DNA of 64,000 bases from Lachnospiraceae bacterium (GCA_017503735.1 JAFVSN010000004.1:1-64000); one strand, 5' to 3'. Shown: positions 51,156-62,654, counted from the stretch's first letter. A program made the numbers and translations. The notes: a model not told the origin generated them from the sequence alone.

Positions 51156-51653
51156 TTATTTTTCAACAGAGGAAATTACTTCCTTCACCAACTGCCAAGC
51201 GATACTTCCCTCCCGGATTTTACCGAGTGCTTCCGAAAACGGCACCCATTCCGCATCATCCACTTCCTTTGACAATACAAGATCATGCTTTTTCACTTTT
51301 GCATGAAATCCCAACATCAGCATTTCCTTTTTCTCATACGGGTAACTTCTTACAAATCTAAGTTCCTCTACCTTCTGACCGATTTCTTCTTCAATCTCGC
51401 GAATCGCCGAATTCTCTGCCGACTCGCCGATTTTCATAAAACCGGACACACAAACATAACGGGTAGCGGACAGATTTGTCTGTTTTAACAAAGCCACTTC
51501 CCCGAACTCATTAGTTACCGCACAAATCACACAGGTAGAAAACATATCAAAGAGCGGCATATTACACGGCTCACAAAAGGGCACCAGTCCTTCGTCTCCG
51601 ATCTCTTTTTTGGTTAATTTACTTCCGCAGTGCGGACAATAAGTAAAACGCAT
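51156..51653 (-). CDS. NUDIX hydrolase with zinc ribbon (NADH-pyrophosphatase-like)
   Basis: Protein of 165 residues. A zinc ribbon starts it (YCPHCGSKL and FCEPCNMPLFD), followed by an intact NUDIX box, GFMKIGESAENSAIREIEEE plus IGQ. This is the layout of short NADH pyrophosphatase-like proteins that remove 5' caps or nucleoside diphosphate groups. AAGGAG precedes the ATG. It lies 12 bases before the acetyltransferase stop on the same strand and likely shares its transcript. Confidence 0.88.
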   Translation of the reverse strand: MRFTYCPHCGSKLTKKEIGDEGLVPFCEPCNMPLFDMFSTCVICAVTNEFGEVALLKQTNLSATRYVCVSGFMKIGESAENSAIREIEEEIGQKVEELRFVRSYPYEKKEMLMLGFHAKVKKHDLVLSKEVDDAEWVPFSEALGKIREGSIAWQLVKEVISSVEK

Positions 51654-51665
51654 GATACTATCTCC

Positions 51666-52280
51666 TTATCTCAAATTCTCCCAGTCTATCCGCTCATTCT
51701 TGTAAAAGAACTCCCGATCTTTCTCTCCGATTTCACGAAGTACCCGGCACGGATTTCCCACTGCCACCACATTAGCCGGGATATCTTTTGTTACAATACT
51801 CCCCGCACCGATAACGGTATTATCTCCGATTGTAACCCCCGGCAGGATTACAGCTCCGCTACCGATCCACACATTTTTTCCGATATGTACCGGACGCACA
51901 TACTGATACTGTTTCTCCCGCAGTTCCGGGATAATGGTATGATTTGTGGTTGTAATCACCACATTCGGGGCAAACATCGTGTTATCTCCCACGTAAATCG
52001 CCGCATCATCCACACAAGTCAAATTAAAATTTGCGTACACATGATTCCCGAAAAACAAATTCTTTCCACCCCAATTTGCCCGAAACGGCGGTTCGATGTA
52101 ACAGCCGTTTCCCACACTTCCAAGCATTTCTTTCATCAGTTTCCGGCGTTTTTCATCCTCGGAAGGTCTTGTCGCATTGAAATCATACATCTTCTCCAGA
52201 CGCATCTGTTGTTCTTCTCTTAACTCCTCGTTTCTCGGGTCATATACAAGTCCTGCTTCCATTCGTTCTCTCTGTGTCAT
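51666..52280 (-). CDS. Maltose/galactoside O-acetyltransferase (hexapeptide repeat)
   Basis: Protein of 204 residues: an N-terminal Mac domain (MTQRERMEAGLVYDPRNEEL), then left-handed helix repeats (NWGGKNLFFGNHVYANFNLT, IGKNVWIGSGAVILPGVTIG, DNTVIGAGSIVTKDIPANV) ending in VVAVGNPCRVLREI. The family acetylates the 6-position of glucose or galactosides, detoxifying excess sugar. AGGAGG precedes the ATG. It is upstream of the zinc-ribbon NUDIX gene and downstream of the GPH transporter operon, behind a terminator. Confidence 0.92.
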   Translation of the reverse strand: MTQRERMEAGLVYDPRNEELREEQQMRLEKMYDFNATRPSEDEKRRKLMKEMLGSVGNGCYIEPPFRANWGGKNLFFGNHVYANFNLTCVDDAAIYVGDNTMFAPNVVITTTNHTIIPELREKQYQYVRPVHIGKNVWIGSGAVILPGVTIGDNTVIGAGSIVTKDIPANVVAVGNPCRVLREIGEKDREFFYKNERIDWENLR

Positions 52281-52365
52281 TCTAAATCCTCCTATGAAAC
52301 TCTATTTTCACTTTATTATGTTGCTTTTCTCTTCGGTCCGATTCGTTCTTTCCTTTTATTATAGC

Positions 52366-52404
52366 AAAAACGCCGCAAAGTTCAATGAGAACTTTACGAC
52401 GTTT
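52366..52404 (-). terminator. Terminator after the GPH transporter
   Basis: AACGTCGTAAAGTT and AACTTTGCGGCGTT pair on the minus strand, then TTTTTGC follows. It ends the GH2-transporter transcript before the acetyltransferase start. Confidence 0.8.
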
Positions 52405-52450
52405 CGCATGGAGAACACTCGTCTGTTTCTGTCTATTTCATAGGATGATT

Positions 52451-53902
52451 TTACTCTGTCTTTCCGTGACGCTCATCGAGCTCTGTCTGCATCTTGGCAA
52501 GAGTCTTCTTATCCAGGTTGTAAATTACCGCAAGGCCGATAAACTGCATCACGGCACTGAACATATACAATGCTGCAACAAGCCAACACATATTGTACGC
52601 GGTGGATGCGGATTGTGCACCGACACCAAGCTTGGAGTTATATCCTAAGAAGCCCATTAATAAAAGGACTACAGAAGGACCGACGCCCTGTGCCAGCTTA
52701 CGGAAGAAGGAATGAAGGGAGTAAACGGTACCCTCTTCTCTCTTTCCGGTCTTCCATTCGTTATAATCAATTGCATCTGCCATAAGTGCCCAGGATACAC
52801 AAGTGTAAATACCCATACCGAATCCGAAGATACCAAGTGCTACGATATAGAACACAAGAGCGAAACTCTTATTCGGAATCATAGGGAAGATAAACATCAT
52901 TACACCACCCACAAGTGATACGATGGTTCCAACAACCGAAGCCTCTTTCTTACCCCACTTTGCAACAATATTCTTAATAAACGGCATGAATACAAGCATC
53001 GGTAAGAAACCGATTAACTGCACGATACCGGAAAGCTCTGCCATACCGAAGTAAATCGCAAACATGATAGAGGTTGCGGTAGTAGCGGACTGCATACCGA
53101 GGAACATACCCATTGCCGCAAGAGTTGCACCCACTGCCGGACGGTTCTTCATGAAATTGCCGAACGCCTTAATTACATTGAACTTTTCGGATTCATTGGT
53201 CTTAACCGTATTTTCATCTACGCGAATGGTAATCTTCTTAATCATAAACAAGAATGCGATAAAACCGAGAATTCCCATCAAAAGTGCTGCAATGAACACT
53301 CTTTCACCGATTAGATTCTGCACCTGCTCGCCGGTTTCTTCATTCATCACCGGCTTTCCGTTCTCATCTACTACCTTTTCCCAAATAATCATCGGAAGGA
53401 TAATATTCGGAAGAAGATTACCGAACATGGAACCGATACTACGCCAGGTAGATAACTGTGCTCTTTCCCCTGCGTCTTCGGTTACAAGGGAAAGCATAGA
53501 GCCGTACGGCACATTTGCCACGGTATAACAAGCATCCCATACAATATAGCCGAGAATAAACACAATTGCCTTAATAACTACAGGTGCTTTCGGAACCGGA
53601 ATAAACACCAGTGCTCCGGCAACCAACAAACCGATGGCACCAATCAAAATGTAGGTTTTAAACTTACCTAATTTATACTTTCTTCTGTCCGCATCAATCA
53701 TAGATCCGATTAACGGGTCATTGATTGCGTCCCAAATCTGTACCGCTAACAAAAGCCCGGAAAGCAGTCCCGTTTCCATCATCATAAAAACCAACCAGAA
53801 AGTCTGAACTGTTCCTTTGAGTGAGAAACTCATGTTACAGCCGAAATCACCGGCAGCGTAAGCAACTTTGTCTCTCATACCGAATTTTTTCTTAGTATCC
53901 AT
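52451..53902 (-). CDS. GPH-family sugar:cation symporter
   Basis: Protein of 483 residues with twelve predicted spans and the GPH-family opening RDKVAYAAGDFGCNMSFSLK, followed by WDAINDPLIGSMIDADRRKY and WDACYTVANVPYGSMLSLVT, the family's typical charged loops. GPH proteins take up galactosides, pentosides and glucuronides with protons or sodium. It follows the GH2 gene by 65 bases on the same strand, so it most likely imports the substrate of that enzyme. AGGGAGG precedes the ATG. Confidence 0.93.
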   Translation of the reverse strand: MDTKKKFGMRDKVAYAAGDFGCNMSFSLKGTVQTFWLVFMMMETGLLSGLLLAVQIWDAINDPLIGSMIDADRRKYKLGKFKTYILIGAIGLLVAGALVFIPVPKAPVVIKAIVFILGYIVWDACYTVANVPYGSMLSLVTEDAGERAQLSTWRSIGSMFGNLLPNIILPMIIWEKVVDENGKPVMNEETGEQVQNLIGERVFIAALLMGILGFIAFLFMIKKITIRVDENTVKTNESEKFNVIKAFGNFMKNRPAVGATLAAMGMFLGMQSATTATSIMFAIYFGMAELSGIVQLIGFLPMLVFMPFIKNIVAKWGKKEASVVGTIVSLVGGVMMFIFPMIPNKSFALVFYIVALGIFGFGMGIYTCVSWALMADAIDYNEWKTGKREEGTVYSLHSFFRKLAQGVGPSVVLLLMGFLGYNSKLGVGAQSASTAYNMCWLVAALYMFSAVMQFIGLAVIYNLDKKTLAKMQTELDERHGKTE

Positions 53903-53967
53903 AGTATTGCCTCCCTCTTGTATGTTTTTTGGAGGGGCAGTTTGCCCCTTGTGTTCATTTGTAACAT

Positions 53968-56217
53968 TTACTTCTTTTTAATTTTATTCAGTTTCTGATT
54001 AAACTTCAGCATCTCTTCTTTTGTAAGAGGTCTTGCACCCATTGCCCCCATCATGGAAAGCAAACGTTTTACGGTAAATCCGCCAAGGAAGCCCATCATA
54101 TCCTTATTTCCCATCATCTGAGTCGGATCTGCCATCGTCTTTCTTCCCTTCATTGCTTTCTTCATAAGTCCTATAAACAAAAGCTTTCCCTTTGTGGTTG
54201 CAAGAATATCCGACGCCTTATCATTAATTGAGAAATATCCGTCGGGTGCCGTAATTTCAAACCAGTTCAAAACATCACCGGTCTCTACCATACGGTATGC
54301 ATCATTAAACTGTTCCACCTTGACAATCTTAGAAGTGTCTTCACAAGCTCCTGCCTTTGCCATAAGTTCCGTCTCTCCCGCATTCGGCACATCAAAGTAG
54401 AAGAAGTGTACATCGGAAGTCTGCTTGCCGAGACTCTTTCCGTTTGCAAACAACTCCACTTCAGGCTGATTGGAATATACCGTTACCTTTGTCACATCTT
54501 CTACACGATCCACATAACGCTTGCCGCAGATGTGTACAAACGGCTCATCGGAAAGCCATGCCTTATACGCATAGAAAGAATCCTTTTTATAGGTTCTGTC
54601 AAAGTTCATGAGCCCCTTGTGGTTCATACCGTCTTCGCCACCTTCGGCTCTGCTGTCTGCCGCAAAATCAAACATATTCCAAACATGTGTTGCCCAGATA
54701 TACTTTCTGGTAAATAACTGTTTGATTAATTCTTCATGATAAAATGCCTGATATTCCTCCGAGTAATCTCCCTGCTCCGGATTGGAATTATGCCAGTTCA
54801 ACGCCTCACATCCGTATTCACTCATACCTACCGGAAGATTCGGATACGCCGCATGGAACTTATCCATCCACGGACCGTTCATGGAAGTATCTCCACCATA
54901 CCAACCGAAATAATGGTTCCAGGATACGGTATCCGGAATCTGTACATACGCACTGTCTATCGGACACATAGAAACAATTGCCATAGTAGTCAGTCTTGTC
55001 TTATCCCATTCATGACACAAATCATTCAAAATACGATGATTTTCCAATAAATCCGGGTCATCTGCGCCCTTCATGGTTATCTCATTGGAAAGCCCCCATA
55101 CAAAAATAGACGGATGATTGTAATTCTGCGCCAAAAGTTCCTTCATCTGGGAAATCGTATTCTCCCGCCCGTTCGGCATATGCTGGGAAATATACGGAAT
55201 CTCTGCCCAAAGTACAAAGCCCATTTCATCACATAAATCATAGAAATACTGCGCATGCTGATAATGAGCCAGACGAATGGTAGTTGCACCCACTTCATAA
55301 ATCAACTCCGCATCTTCTTTGTGATGCTCCGGTAACAATGCATTTCCGATATCCTTTCGATCCTGATGACGTGACACTCCACGAAGCGGATATTCTTCTC
55401 CGTTTAAGATAAATCCTCTTTCCGGATCAATGGAAAAACTACGGCAACCGAATCGTACCACTCTGGAATCCAGCTCTTTCTCTCCATCCAGCAGCGTTGC
55501 TTCCAAGGTGTAGAGGAACGGATCCTTACGACCGTTCCAGAGGTGAGCATTTTCAATTACAAAGTCAGCCTTACCGTCCTGTGCAGAACATTCATTCTCG
55601 CAAACAACCGTATCCTTCTCTTTCATCACATACTTCACAGTCTCATTACCGGACAAACCGGAAAAATAACCGATTACACTTACCTTCGCATTTTTTCCGT
55701 CCATCACCGGAGTCACCTGAATACCAGGGCCGCCGAAAAAGTCTAAGTCAAAGTGTGCTTTCGGTACACAAATAATATTTACATCACGATAAATACCACC
55801 GTAGAAAGTAAAGTCAGCCATCTGCGGATAGACTCTGTCGTTCGGTGCATTATCCACCGCTACCACAACTTCATTTTCTTCTTTCAGAAGCTCCGTAATA
55901 TTGGCACGGAAGGTAGAATAACCTCCGTCGTGATGTACTGCAAGCGTACCGTTTACATACACATCTGCAGAAGAGTTTGCACCTTCGAATTCAAGATACA
56001 CCTGTTCTGCTCCTTTGCACTCTGCCAAAGTCATCTTCTTTGTATAATAACAAGTACCACGATAATAGTCATTTCCACCGTCCTGACCGTCTTTTGCATT
56101 CCAGGTATGCGGTAATGTTACGCTTTCCCATTCAGATACATTTAGCGGGAGATGTCCGCTTGACACCTGATTCGCATCCTTTGTAAACAACCATGCATCA
56201 TTCCAATTGAATTTCAT
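53968..56217 (-). CDS. GH2 beta-galactosidase-like enzyme
   Basis: Protein of 749 residues. GH2 order: sugar-binding sandwich (FNWNDAWLFTKDANQVSSG and LPHTWNAKDGQDGGNDYYRG), Ig-like domain, TIM barrel with acid/base Glu in FVWGLSNEITMKG (about 378) and nucleophile Glu in VGMSEYGCEA (about 465). A final region of about 90 residues after 650 (KKAMKGRKTMADPTQMMGNK) is Met/Lys-rich and not part of LacZ-type enzymes; the protein ends in basic residues. No signal peptide, so cytoplasmic. AAAGGAGG precedes the ATG. It heads the operon with the GPH transporter and is divergent from an AraC activator. The exact sugar (galactoside, glucuronide or mannoside) is uncertain. Confidence 0.92.
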   Translation of the reverse strand: MKFNWNDAWLFTKDANQVSSGHLPLNVSEWESVTLPHTWNAKDGQDGGNDYYRGTCYYTKKMTLAECKGAEQVYLEFEGANSSADVYVNGTLAVHHDGGYSTFRANITELLKEENEVVVAVDNAPNDRVYPQMADFTFYGGIYRDVNIICVPKAHFDLDFFGGPGIQVTPVMDGKNAKVSVIGYFSGLSGNETVKYVMKEKDTVVCENECSAQDGKADFVIENAHLWNGRKDPFLYTLEATLLDGEKELDSRVVRFGCRSFSIDPERGFILNGEEYPLRGVSRHQDRKDIGNALLPEHHKEDAELIYEVGATTIRLAHYQHAQYFYDLCDEMGFVLWAEIPYISQHMPNGRENTISQMKELLAQNYNHPSIFVWGLSNEITMKGADDPDLLENHRILNDLCHEWDKTRLTTMAIVSMCPIDSAYVQIPDTVSWNHYFGWYGGDTSMNGPWMDKFHAAYPNLPVGMSEYGCEALNWHNSNPEQGDYSEEYQAFYHEELIKQLFTRKYIWATHVWNMFDFAADSRAEGGEDGMNHKGLMNFDRTYKKDSFYAYKAWLSDEPFVHICGKRYVDRVEDVTKVTVYSNQPEVELFANGKSLGKQTSDVHFFYFDVPNAGETELMAKAGACEDTSKIVKVEQFNDAYRMVETGDVLNWFEITAPDGYFSINDKASDILATTKGKLLFIGLMKKAMKGRKTMADPTQMMGNKDMMGFLGGFTVKRLLSMMGAMGARPLTKEEMLKFNQKLNKIKKK

Positions 56218-56285
56218 AAATCGTGTCCTCCTTTATAAATTACTTTCTTTCTGATTCTATTTTACCCCATGGTTTCAATATAAAC

Positions 56286-56314
56286 TTGTATTTTTTTTGT
56301 TTTAATTGTATAAT
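56286..56314 (+). promoter_or_regulatory. Promoter of the AraC-type activator
   Basis: TTGTAT (56286-56291) and TATAAT (56309-56314), 17 bases apart, about 105 bases before the AraC-type start. The GH2 gene reads the other way from the same 203-base gap, where I could not place a convincing opposing -35/-10 pair. Confidence 0.7.
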
Positions 56315-56420
56315 ATTTGTATAAAATCTTATTATCGCAATCCAATTTATAGAAAAAAAAGCAAACATTTGCAGAATAACCAATATCAGGATTTTTTATA
56401 TCACAGAAAGGAGTATGCCT

Positions 56421-57638
56421 ATGGAATCATTTCACTCCAAGCTTACCGAAAGTCATGCACTGCTACAAAACGTATTGCATTCTGCCTTTCAGATTCCGAC
56501 CATACTATTTACTCCGCCCTATACAGATATTAAAAAAATAGACCTGGGCCTACGCGCCATGGTCTGGACAAATTATAGTGACGAACAACAAACGCTTTCT
56601 TTTGGAGACAGCTCTGCTTCCTATCGTCTTCTTATTATTAAAAGTAATCTTGGTTTTTACAATATCCTTGCTTTATTAGAAAGTAAAGAACAACCTGACT
56701 TTCTTGCCATCGGTCCCTTTCGCGATGAAGAATTATCCGCAAATTATTTTACCCAGATTCTAAAAGACTCTCGCATCTCTCCGACCGAGATGCAATCTTT
56801 AAAACACATTTATGAACAAATGCCCTATGCCCACCCGGACTCTGTAACCGCAGTAGTAAGACATGTCCTCTCTGTATATTATCCGGAGTTTCACGACATT
56901 GTACCGGAGTTACTACAGTATTCAGAGCAAAAGCGAGACATTGATATTAACACCGAACTTTTAGATGCATATACCATAGAACATGCGGAAGAATATCGTA
57001 ATTCCTTATTCGACTTTTTAAAAGAAATCAAAACCGGTGACAATCCTCGTGCCAAACAGGCCCTGCATATTTTTTTGCAAAATGCAAAAGTTGTGCATGA
57101 CAATTCTATGCGCGAATATCGTTGGATGCTTCACAGCCTGAATAACTATTGCCATACGGAACTTCTTACGACCGATATTCATCCTTATCATATCATCAAA
57201 CAAATGATTTCTACCCGAACAAAGATTGATTCCCTGACTTCCATGGCAAAATTGGAACAAATGCCGGGTGAAATCTGTCATAAATACTGCCTCTTAGTAA
57301 AAAATTATGCCAATACAAGCTATTCCCGTCTGACCAAAGATGTGATCGATTACATCCGACTGCATTTGGAAGAAGAATTATCCTTAAATTATTTAGCGGA
57401 ACATTTTAACAAAAATGCTTCGGCTTTGTCTCACTCCTTCCGCAAGGAAACCGGCATAAGCCTGACAAAATACATTCAACAAACAAGAATCAGTGAAGCC
57501 ATTCGGCTTTTCAATACAACCGATTTTTCTGTTTCCGATGTTGCCGTTATGGTCGGGTATCAAGACTTCTCCTACTTTTCCAAGGTGTTTTCCGATCATG
57601 TCGGTATGAGTCCGAGAGAATATAAAAAGAAACGGTAA
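56421..57638 (+). CDS. AraC-family activator of the GH2/transporter operon
   Basis: Protein of 405 residues from the ATG at 56421 (AAAGGAG seven bases upstream; an ATG two codons earlier is too close). The first 280 residues are a sensor domain with no recognised fold. The C-terminus holds both AraC helices (LSLNYLAEHFNKNASALSHS, then FSVSDVAVMVGYQDFSYFSK), followed by VGMSPREYKKKR. It is divergent from the GH2 gene and presumably activates it when the sugar is present. The size and sensor match the larger AraC regulators common beside glycosidase operons. Confidence 0.9.
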   Translation: MESFHSKLTESHALLQNVLHSAFQIPTILFTPPYTDIKKIDLGLRAMVWTNYSDEQQTLSFGDSSASYRLLIIKSNLGFYNILALLESKEQPDFLAIGPFRDEELSANYFTQILKDSRISPTEMQSLKHIYEQMPYAHPDSVTAVVRHVLSVYYPEFHDIVPELLQYSEQKRDIDINTELLDAYTIEHAEEYRNSLFDFLKEIKTGDNPRAKQALHIFLQNAKVVHDNSMREYRWMLHSLNNYCHTELLTTDIHPYHIIKQMISTRTKIDSLTSMAKLEQMPGEICHKYCLLVKNYANTSYSRLTKDVIDYIRLHLEEELSLNYLAEHFNKNASALSHSFRKETGISLTKYIQQTRISEAIRLFNTTDFSVSDVAVMVGYQDFSYFSKVFSDHVGMSPREYKKKR

Positions 57639-57711
57639 ACCACTTTACAACTCGCTTCGCACCTCAAGAACGTTTCGCGTTCCCTCGCGCGCGGCAGTCG
57701 CCGCACTACGA

Positions 57712-57765
57712 CAACAAAGAAACCCAGCAGGGAACAGAACGTTCCCGCTGGGTTATATTTGTTGT
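57712..57765 (-). terminator. Terminator of the rpsL-rpsG-fusA-tuf operon
   Basis: ACAACAAAGAAACCCAGCAG pairs with CTGGGTTATATTTGTTGT through the core AACCCAGCAGGGAAC/GTTCCCGCTGGGTT, forming a long hairpin 25-80 bases past the tuf stop. It is nearly symmetric and may also stop the AraC transcript. Confidence 0.85.
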
Positions 57766-57789
57766 CTTGCTTAGCTCGTTGCTTCGCGA

Positions 57790-58977
57790 CTATTCGATGA
57801 TGGTTGCTACCTTACCGGAACCTACGGTACGACCACCCTCACGGATAGCGAAGGTAAGACCCTGCTCCATAGCGATCGGGTGAATGAGCTCGATGGTCAT
57901 CTCGATGTTATCGCCCGGCATACACATCTCAACGCCGTCCGGAAGATTTACAACACCGGTAACGTCGGTGGTTCTGAAGTAGAACTGCGGTCTGTAGTTA
58001 CCGAAGAACGGAGTATGACGTCCGCCTTCTTCCTTGGTCAATACGTATACCTGAGCGGTAAACTTCTTATGACAGGTAACAGAACCCGGCTTACAGATAA
58101 CCTGACCTCTAACGATATCGGTTCTCTGAACACCACGAAGGAGTGCACCGATGTTATCACCAGCCTGAGCCTCATCAAGGAGCTTACGGAACATTTCGAT
58201 ACCGGTTACAACGGTCTTTCTGTTCTCTTCCTTAACACCTACGATTTCAACTTCGTCGTTCAAGTGAAGAACACCACGCTCAACACGACCGGTTGCTACA
58301 GTACCACGACCGGTAATGGTGAATACGTCCTCGACCGGCATAAGGAACGGCTTATCAGTATCTCTTTCCGGATCCGGAATATACTCATCAATGGTATCGA
58401 AGAGCTCAAGAATCTTGTCGCCCCACTCGCTGTTCGGATCCTCAAGAGCCTTTAATGCAGAACCCTTAACGATCGGACAATCATTGAACTCATACTCTTC
58501 AAGAACTTCGGTGATTTCCATCTCAACGAGCTCAAGAAGCTCTTCGTCATCAACCATATCACACTTGTTCATGAATACAACGATATACGGTACACCTACC
58601 TGACGGGAAAGAAGGATGTGCTCCTTGGTCTGAGCCATTACACCGTCGGTTGCAGCTACAACAAGGATAGCACCATCCATCTGTGCAGCACCGGTGATCA
58701 TGTTCTTAACGTAGTCGGCATGACCTGGGCAGTCAACGTGAGCGTAGTGACGCTTCTTGGACTCGTACTCAACGTGAGCGGTAGAAATGGTGATACCTCT
58801 TTCTCTTTCTTCCGGAGCCTTATCGATGTTCTCGAATGCTACTGCCTCACCGGTACCAAGTCTCTCATGAAGGGTCTTGGTGATTGCTGCGGTCAAAGTG
58901 GTCTTACCATGGTCAACGTGACCGATGGTACCAATGTTACAATGCGGTTTGCTTCTTTCGAATTTAGCCTTAGCCAT
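57790..58977 (-). CDS. tuf: Elongation factor Tu
   Basis: Protein of 395 residues with G1 [11 protein letters not shown]3 [11 protein letters not shown]4 NKCDMVDD and G5 SALKAL, then domains II and III ([28 protein letters not shown], ending [10 protein letters not shown]). It carries aminoacyl-tRNA to the ribosome. It is last in the rpsL-rpsG-fusA-tuf run, 159 bases after fusA. That gap contains a small hairpin (GGTCTGCC-GGCAGACC near 59039). AAGGAGG precedes the ATG. Confidence 0.98.
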   Translation of the reverse strand: MAKAKFERSKPHCNIGTIGHVDHGKTTLTAAITKTLHERLGTGEAVAFENIDKAPEERERGITISTAHVEYESKKRHYAHVDCPGHADYVKNMITGAAQMDGAILVVAATDGVMAQTKEHILLSRQVGVPYIVVFMNKCDMVDDEELLELVEMEITEVLEEYEFNDCPIVKGSALKALEDPNSEWGDKILELFDTIDEYIPDPERDTDKPFLMPVEDVFTITGRGTVATGRVERGVLHLNDEVEIVGVKEENRKTVVTGIEMFRKLLDEAQAGDNIGALLRGVQRTDIVRGQVICKPGSVTCHKKFTAQVYVLTKEEGGRHTPFFGNYRPQFYFRTTDVTGVVNLPDGVEMCMPGDNIEMTIELIHPIAMEQGLTFAIREGGRTVGSGKVATIIE

Positions 58978-59136
58978 TTTTAAAGTCCTCCTTAAAATTT
59001 CGCCCTATGGGCTTTCTGTTTTTTCCTTATAGCAGATAGGTCTGCCTATGGGCAGACCGACTGCCTCATATGCCCTATTATATTTCAATTTTGAAATATT
59101 TTCAAGCACAATTTCATAAAGTTAATAAAAAATATC

Positions 59137-61257
59137 TTACTTACCGTTCTTTGCTGCAAGAACCTTATCCTGTACACTCTTCGGCACCTGCTCGTAGGTG
59201 GAGAAGAACATGGAGTAAGCACCACGGCCCTGGGTCTTGGAACGAAGGGTGGTGGAGTAACCGAACATCTCGGCAAGCGGAACAAACGCACGAATTAACT
59301 TCGTACCGTTAACGTCCTCAGAGCCTTCGATACGACCACGACGGGAGCTGATATCACCGATAACATCACCCATGTAATCTTCCGGAACGGTAACTTCTAC
59401 TCTCATGATCGGCTCTAAGAGTACCGGAGATGCCTTCTGCATAGCTTCCTTAAATGCCATGGAACCGGAAATCTTGAATGCCATTTCGTTGGAGTCTACT
59501 TCGTGGTAAGAACCATCGTAGCAGTTCGCATGAACACCAAGTACCGGGAATCCGCCAAGGATACCGCACTTCATTGCATCTTCAATACCAGCCTGTACAG
59601 CCGGGATATATTCCTTCGGAATTGCACCACCGACAACCGTGTTCTCGAACTCGAAGGTCTTCTCGCCGTTTACATCCATCGGGGAGAAGATAACCTTACA
59701 ATGTCCGTACTGACCACGACCACCGGACTGCTTTGCATACTTGGAATCGATATTAACTTCCTTCGTAATACCTTCCTTATAAGCAACCTGCGGAGCACCA
59801 ACGTTAGCTTCAACGTGGAACTCACGAAGCAGACGGTCAACGATAATTTCAAGGTGAAGCTCTCCCATACCTGCGATGATGGTCTGTCCGGTTTCCTCAT
59901 TGGTGGATACACGGAAGGTCGGATCTTCTTCAGCAAGCTTTGCAAGTGCTTCGCCCATCTTGTCCTGACCAGCCTTGGTCTTCGGCTCGATAGCGATATC
60001 GATAACCGGTTCCGGGAATTCCATGGACTCAAGGATTACCGGGAACTTTTCATCACAAATGGTATCACCGGTAGTAGTAAACTTAAAGCCTACTGCTGCA
60101 GCGATATCACCGGAGTAAACCTTTTCAAGGTCTTCTCTCTTATTTGCGTGCATCTGGAGAATACGTCCTACACGCTCCTTCTTATTCTTCGTAGCATTCA
60201 GTACATAAGAACCTGCGTTCATGGTACCGGAATATACACGGAAGAATGCTAACTTACCAACAAACGGGTCAGCCATAATCTTGAATGCAAGAGCTGCAAA
60301 CGGCTCTTCATCGGAAGACTTTCTGGTAACTTCGTTACCGTCTTCATCAACACCCTTGATGTCCGGAACGTCGGTCGGAGCCGGCATGAACTCAAGAATT
60401 GCATCAAGAAGCTTCTGAACGCCCTTATTTCTGTAAGCGGAACCACAGCAAACCGGAATGGTCTGGCAATTGATGGTTGCGTTTCTGAGAGCCTTCTTTA
60501 ACTGTGCCATAGACGGCTCGTTACCCTCAAGATACATCTCAAGGAGCTCATCATCGGTCTCACAGATCTTCTCGATTAACTCTGCACGATACATCTCGCA
60601 ATCATCCTTCATGTCATCCGGAACATCGGTAACATCAACCTGATCGCCCTTATCGTCCAAATAGTAATATGCCTTCATTTCGAATAAGTCTACAATACCC
60701 TTGAAGGTATCTTCCTTACCGATCGGAAGCTGTAACACAACCGGGTTCTTACCCAGTCTGGTCTTAATCATTTCTACTACATTGTAGAAGTTTGCACCGG
60801 AAATGTCCATCTTATTAACGAATGCCATTCTCGGTACGTTATACTTATCAGCCTGACGCCATACGGTCTCAGACTGCGGCTCAACGCCACCCTTTGCACA
60901 GAATACACCTACGGCACTGTCAAGTACACGTAAGGAACGCTCTACCTCTACGGTAAAGTCTACGTGACCAGGAGTATCGATGATGTTGATACGATGCTCA
61001 ACCGGGGTTTCCATGCCTTCATACGGATACTTCGTTGTCCAGTGACAGGTGGTAGCTGCGGAAGTAATGGTAATACCTCTCTCCTGCTCCTGCTCCATCC
61101 AGTCCATGGTTGCATTACCCTCATGGGTATTACCGATCTTATGATTTACACCGGTGTAGTAAAGAATACGCTCGGTAAGAGTGGTCTTACCTGCATCGAT
61201 GTGCGCCATAATACCGATATTTCTGGTTCTCTCTAACGGATATTCTCTTCCAGCCAA
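59137..61257 (-). CDS. fusA: Elongation factor G
   Basis: Protein of 706 residues with GTPase motifs [31 protein letters not shown] and [11 protein letters not shown], and domains II-V through to [16 protein letters not shown] and the basic C-terminus. It moves the ribosome along the message. The start codon is TTG (TTGGCTGGA) with AGGAGGAC nine bases upstream; no nearby ATG fits the family start [18 protein letters not shown] start for such an abundant protein is uncommon. It follows rpsG by 81 bases. Confidence 0.98.
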   Translation of the reverse strand: MAGREYPLERTRNIGIMAHIDAGKTTLTERILYYTGVNHKIGNTHEGNATMDWMEQEQERGITITSAATTCHWTTKYPYEGMETPVEHRINIIDTPGHVDFTVEVERSLRVLDSAVGVFCAKGGVEPQSETVWRQADKYNVPRMAFVNKMDISGANFYNVVEMIKTRLGKNPVVLQLPIGKEDTFKGIVDLFEMKAYYYLDDKGDQVDVTDVPDDMKDDCEMYRAELIEKICETDDELLEMYLEGNEPSMAQLKKALRNATINCQTIPVCCGSAYRNKGVQKLLDAILEFMPAPTDVPDIKGVDEDGNEVTRKSSDEEPFAALAFKIMADPFVGKLAFFRVYSGTMNAGSYVLNATKNKKERVGRILQMHANKREDLEKVYSGDIAAAVGFKFTTTGDTICDEKFPVILESMEFPEPVIDIAIEPKTKAGQDKMGEALAKLAEEDPTFRVSTNEETGQTIIAGMGELHLEIIVDRLLREFHVEANVGAPQVAYKEGITKEVNIDSKYAKQSGGRGQYGHCKVIFSPMDVNGEKTFEFENTVVGGAIPKEYIPAVQAGIEDAMKCGILGGFPVLGVHANCYDGSYHEVDSNEMAFKISGSMAFKEAMQKASPVLLEPIMRVEVTVPEDYMGDVIGDISSRRGRIEGSEDVNGTKLIRAFVPLAEMFGYSTTLRSKTQGRGAYSMFFSTYEQVPKSVQDKVLAAKNGK

Positions 61258-61338
61258 GATTTTGTCCTCCTATTCTCAATTTAGGTTCCTAACTATGCTG
61301 TCATCCTCGTGGGGAGTGTTGCTCCTATAGAGCAACTA

Positions 61339-61848
<510 letters not shown>

Positions 61849-62005
61849 TTAATTCAACGGTACTCACATTACTGTGTTCGCGCTCAGTTTAATCTATTCT
61901 TCAAGGCTGCGCAGCCACCTGCAATCTATGACGAAAAATTAACCCTCGCACCGTTTGCTTATTCAAGCAAACACAATCTGTAATGGAAAACTATTTGTTA
62001 CTGAT

Positions 62006-62425
62006 TTATTTTGCGTCCTTCGGTCTCTTAGCACCGTACTTGGAACGCGCCTGGCGTCTCTTAGCAACACCTGCGGTATCCAAGGTACCTCTGATGATAT
62101 GATATCTGGTACCCGGAAGGTCCTTTACACGGCCACCACGGATCAACACAACGCTGTGCTCCTGAAGGTTGTGACCTTCACCCGGGATATAGCTGGTTAC
62201 TTCGATACCGTTGGAAAGACGTACTCTGGCAATCTTTCTTAATGCGGAGTTCGGCTTCTTCGGGGTCGTCGTTCTTACTGCGGTACATACACCACGCTTC
62301 TGCGGGGAGGAAGTATTCGTACTCTTCTTCTGCAAAGAGTTAAATCCCTTCTGTAATGCCGGAGCAGTAGACTTCTTCTCTAAGGACTTTCTGCCTTTTC
62401 TTACTAACTGATTAAATGTAGGCAT
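62006..62425 (-). CDS. rpsL: 30S ribosomal protein S12
   Basis: Protein of 139 residues from the ATG at 62425 (GGAGGTG eight bases upstream). The decoding-centre sequences [20 protein letters not shown] and [19 protein letters not shown] are conserved; the Lys of PKKPNS, the classic streptomycin-resistance site, is present in its wild-type form. First gene of the translation operon. Longer upstream readings cross the ribosome site and are not supported. Confidence 0.98.
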   Translation of the reverse strand: MPTFNQLVRKGRKSLEKKSTAPALQKGFNSLQKKSTNTSSPQKRGVCTAVRTTTPKKPNSALRKIARVRLSNGIEVTSYIPGEGHNLQEHSVVLIRGGRVKDLPGTRYHIIRGTLDTAGVAKRRQARSKYGAKRPKDAK

Positions 62426-62543
62426 TAATTTTTCACCTCCTATAATTTTAAGAAAAAAACTATGTGGCTGCCTGACAGACTTAAAATCTGCATTATTCTG
62501 CGTTTGCACGCAAAAATAACCGCGTTTAGCACGCGCAATCTAT

Positions 62544-62572
62544 ATTATATCTTTGGAAAATAATCTTGTCAA
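62544..62572 (-). promoter_or_regulatory. Promoter of the rpsL operon
   Basis: Consensus TTGACA (62567-62572) and TATAAT (62544-62549), 17 bases apart on the minus strand, about 120 bases before rpsL. Confidence 0.92.
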
Positions 62573-62601
62573 GCATTTTTTTCGTATTTATTCTATAGAG
62601 T

Positions 62602-62654
62602 AAGAAGTCCCGGAGCCGCTACTGTTTCGTAACGTTCTCCGGGACTCCTTCTTG
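62602..62654 (-). terminator. Terminator after the chemoreceptor gene
   Basis: AAGAAGTCCCGGAG pairs with CTCCGGGACTCCTTCTT around a 21-base loop, just past the stop of the chemoreceptor gene and ahead of the rpsL promoter. The T-run is weak. Confidence 0.65.
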
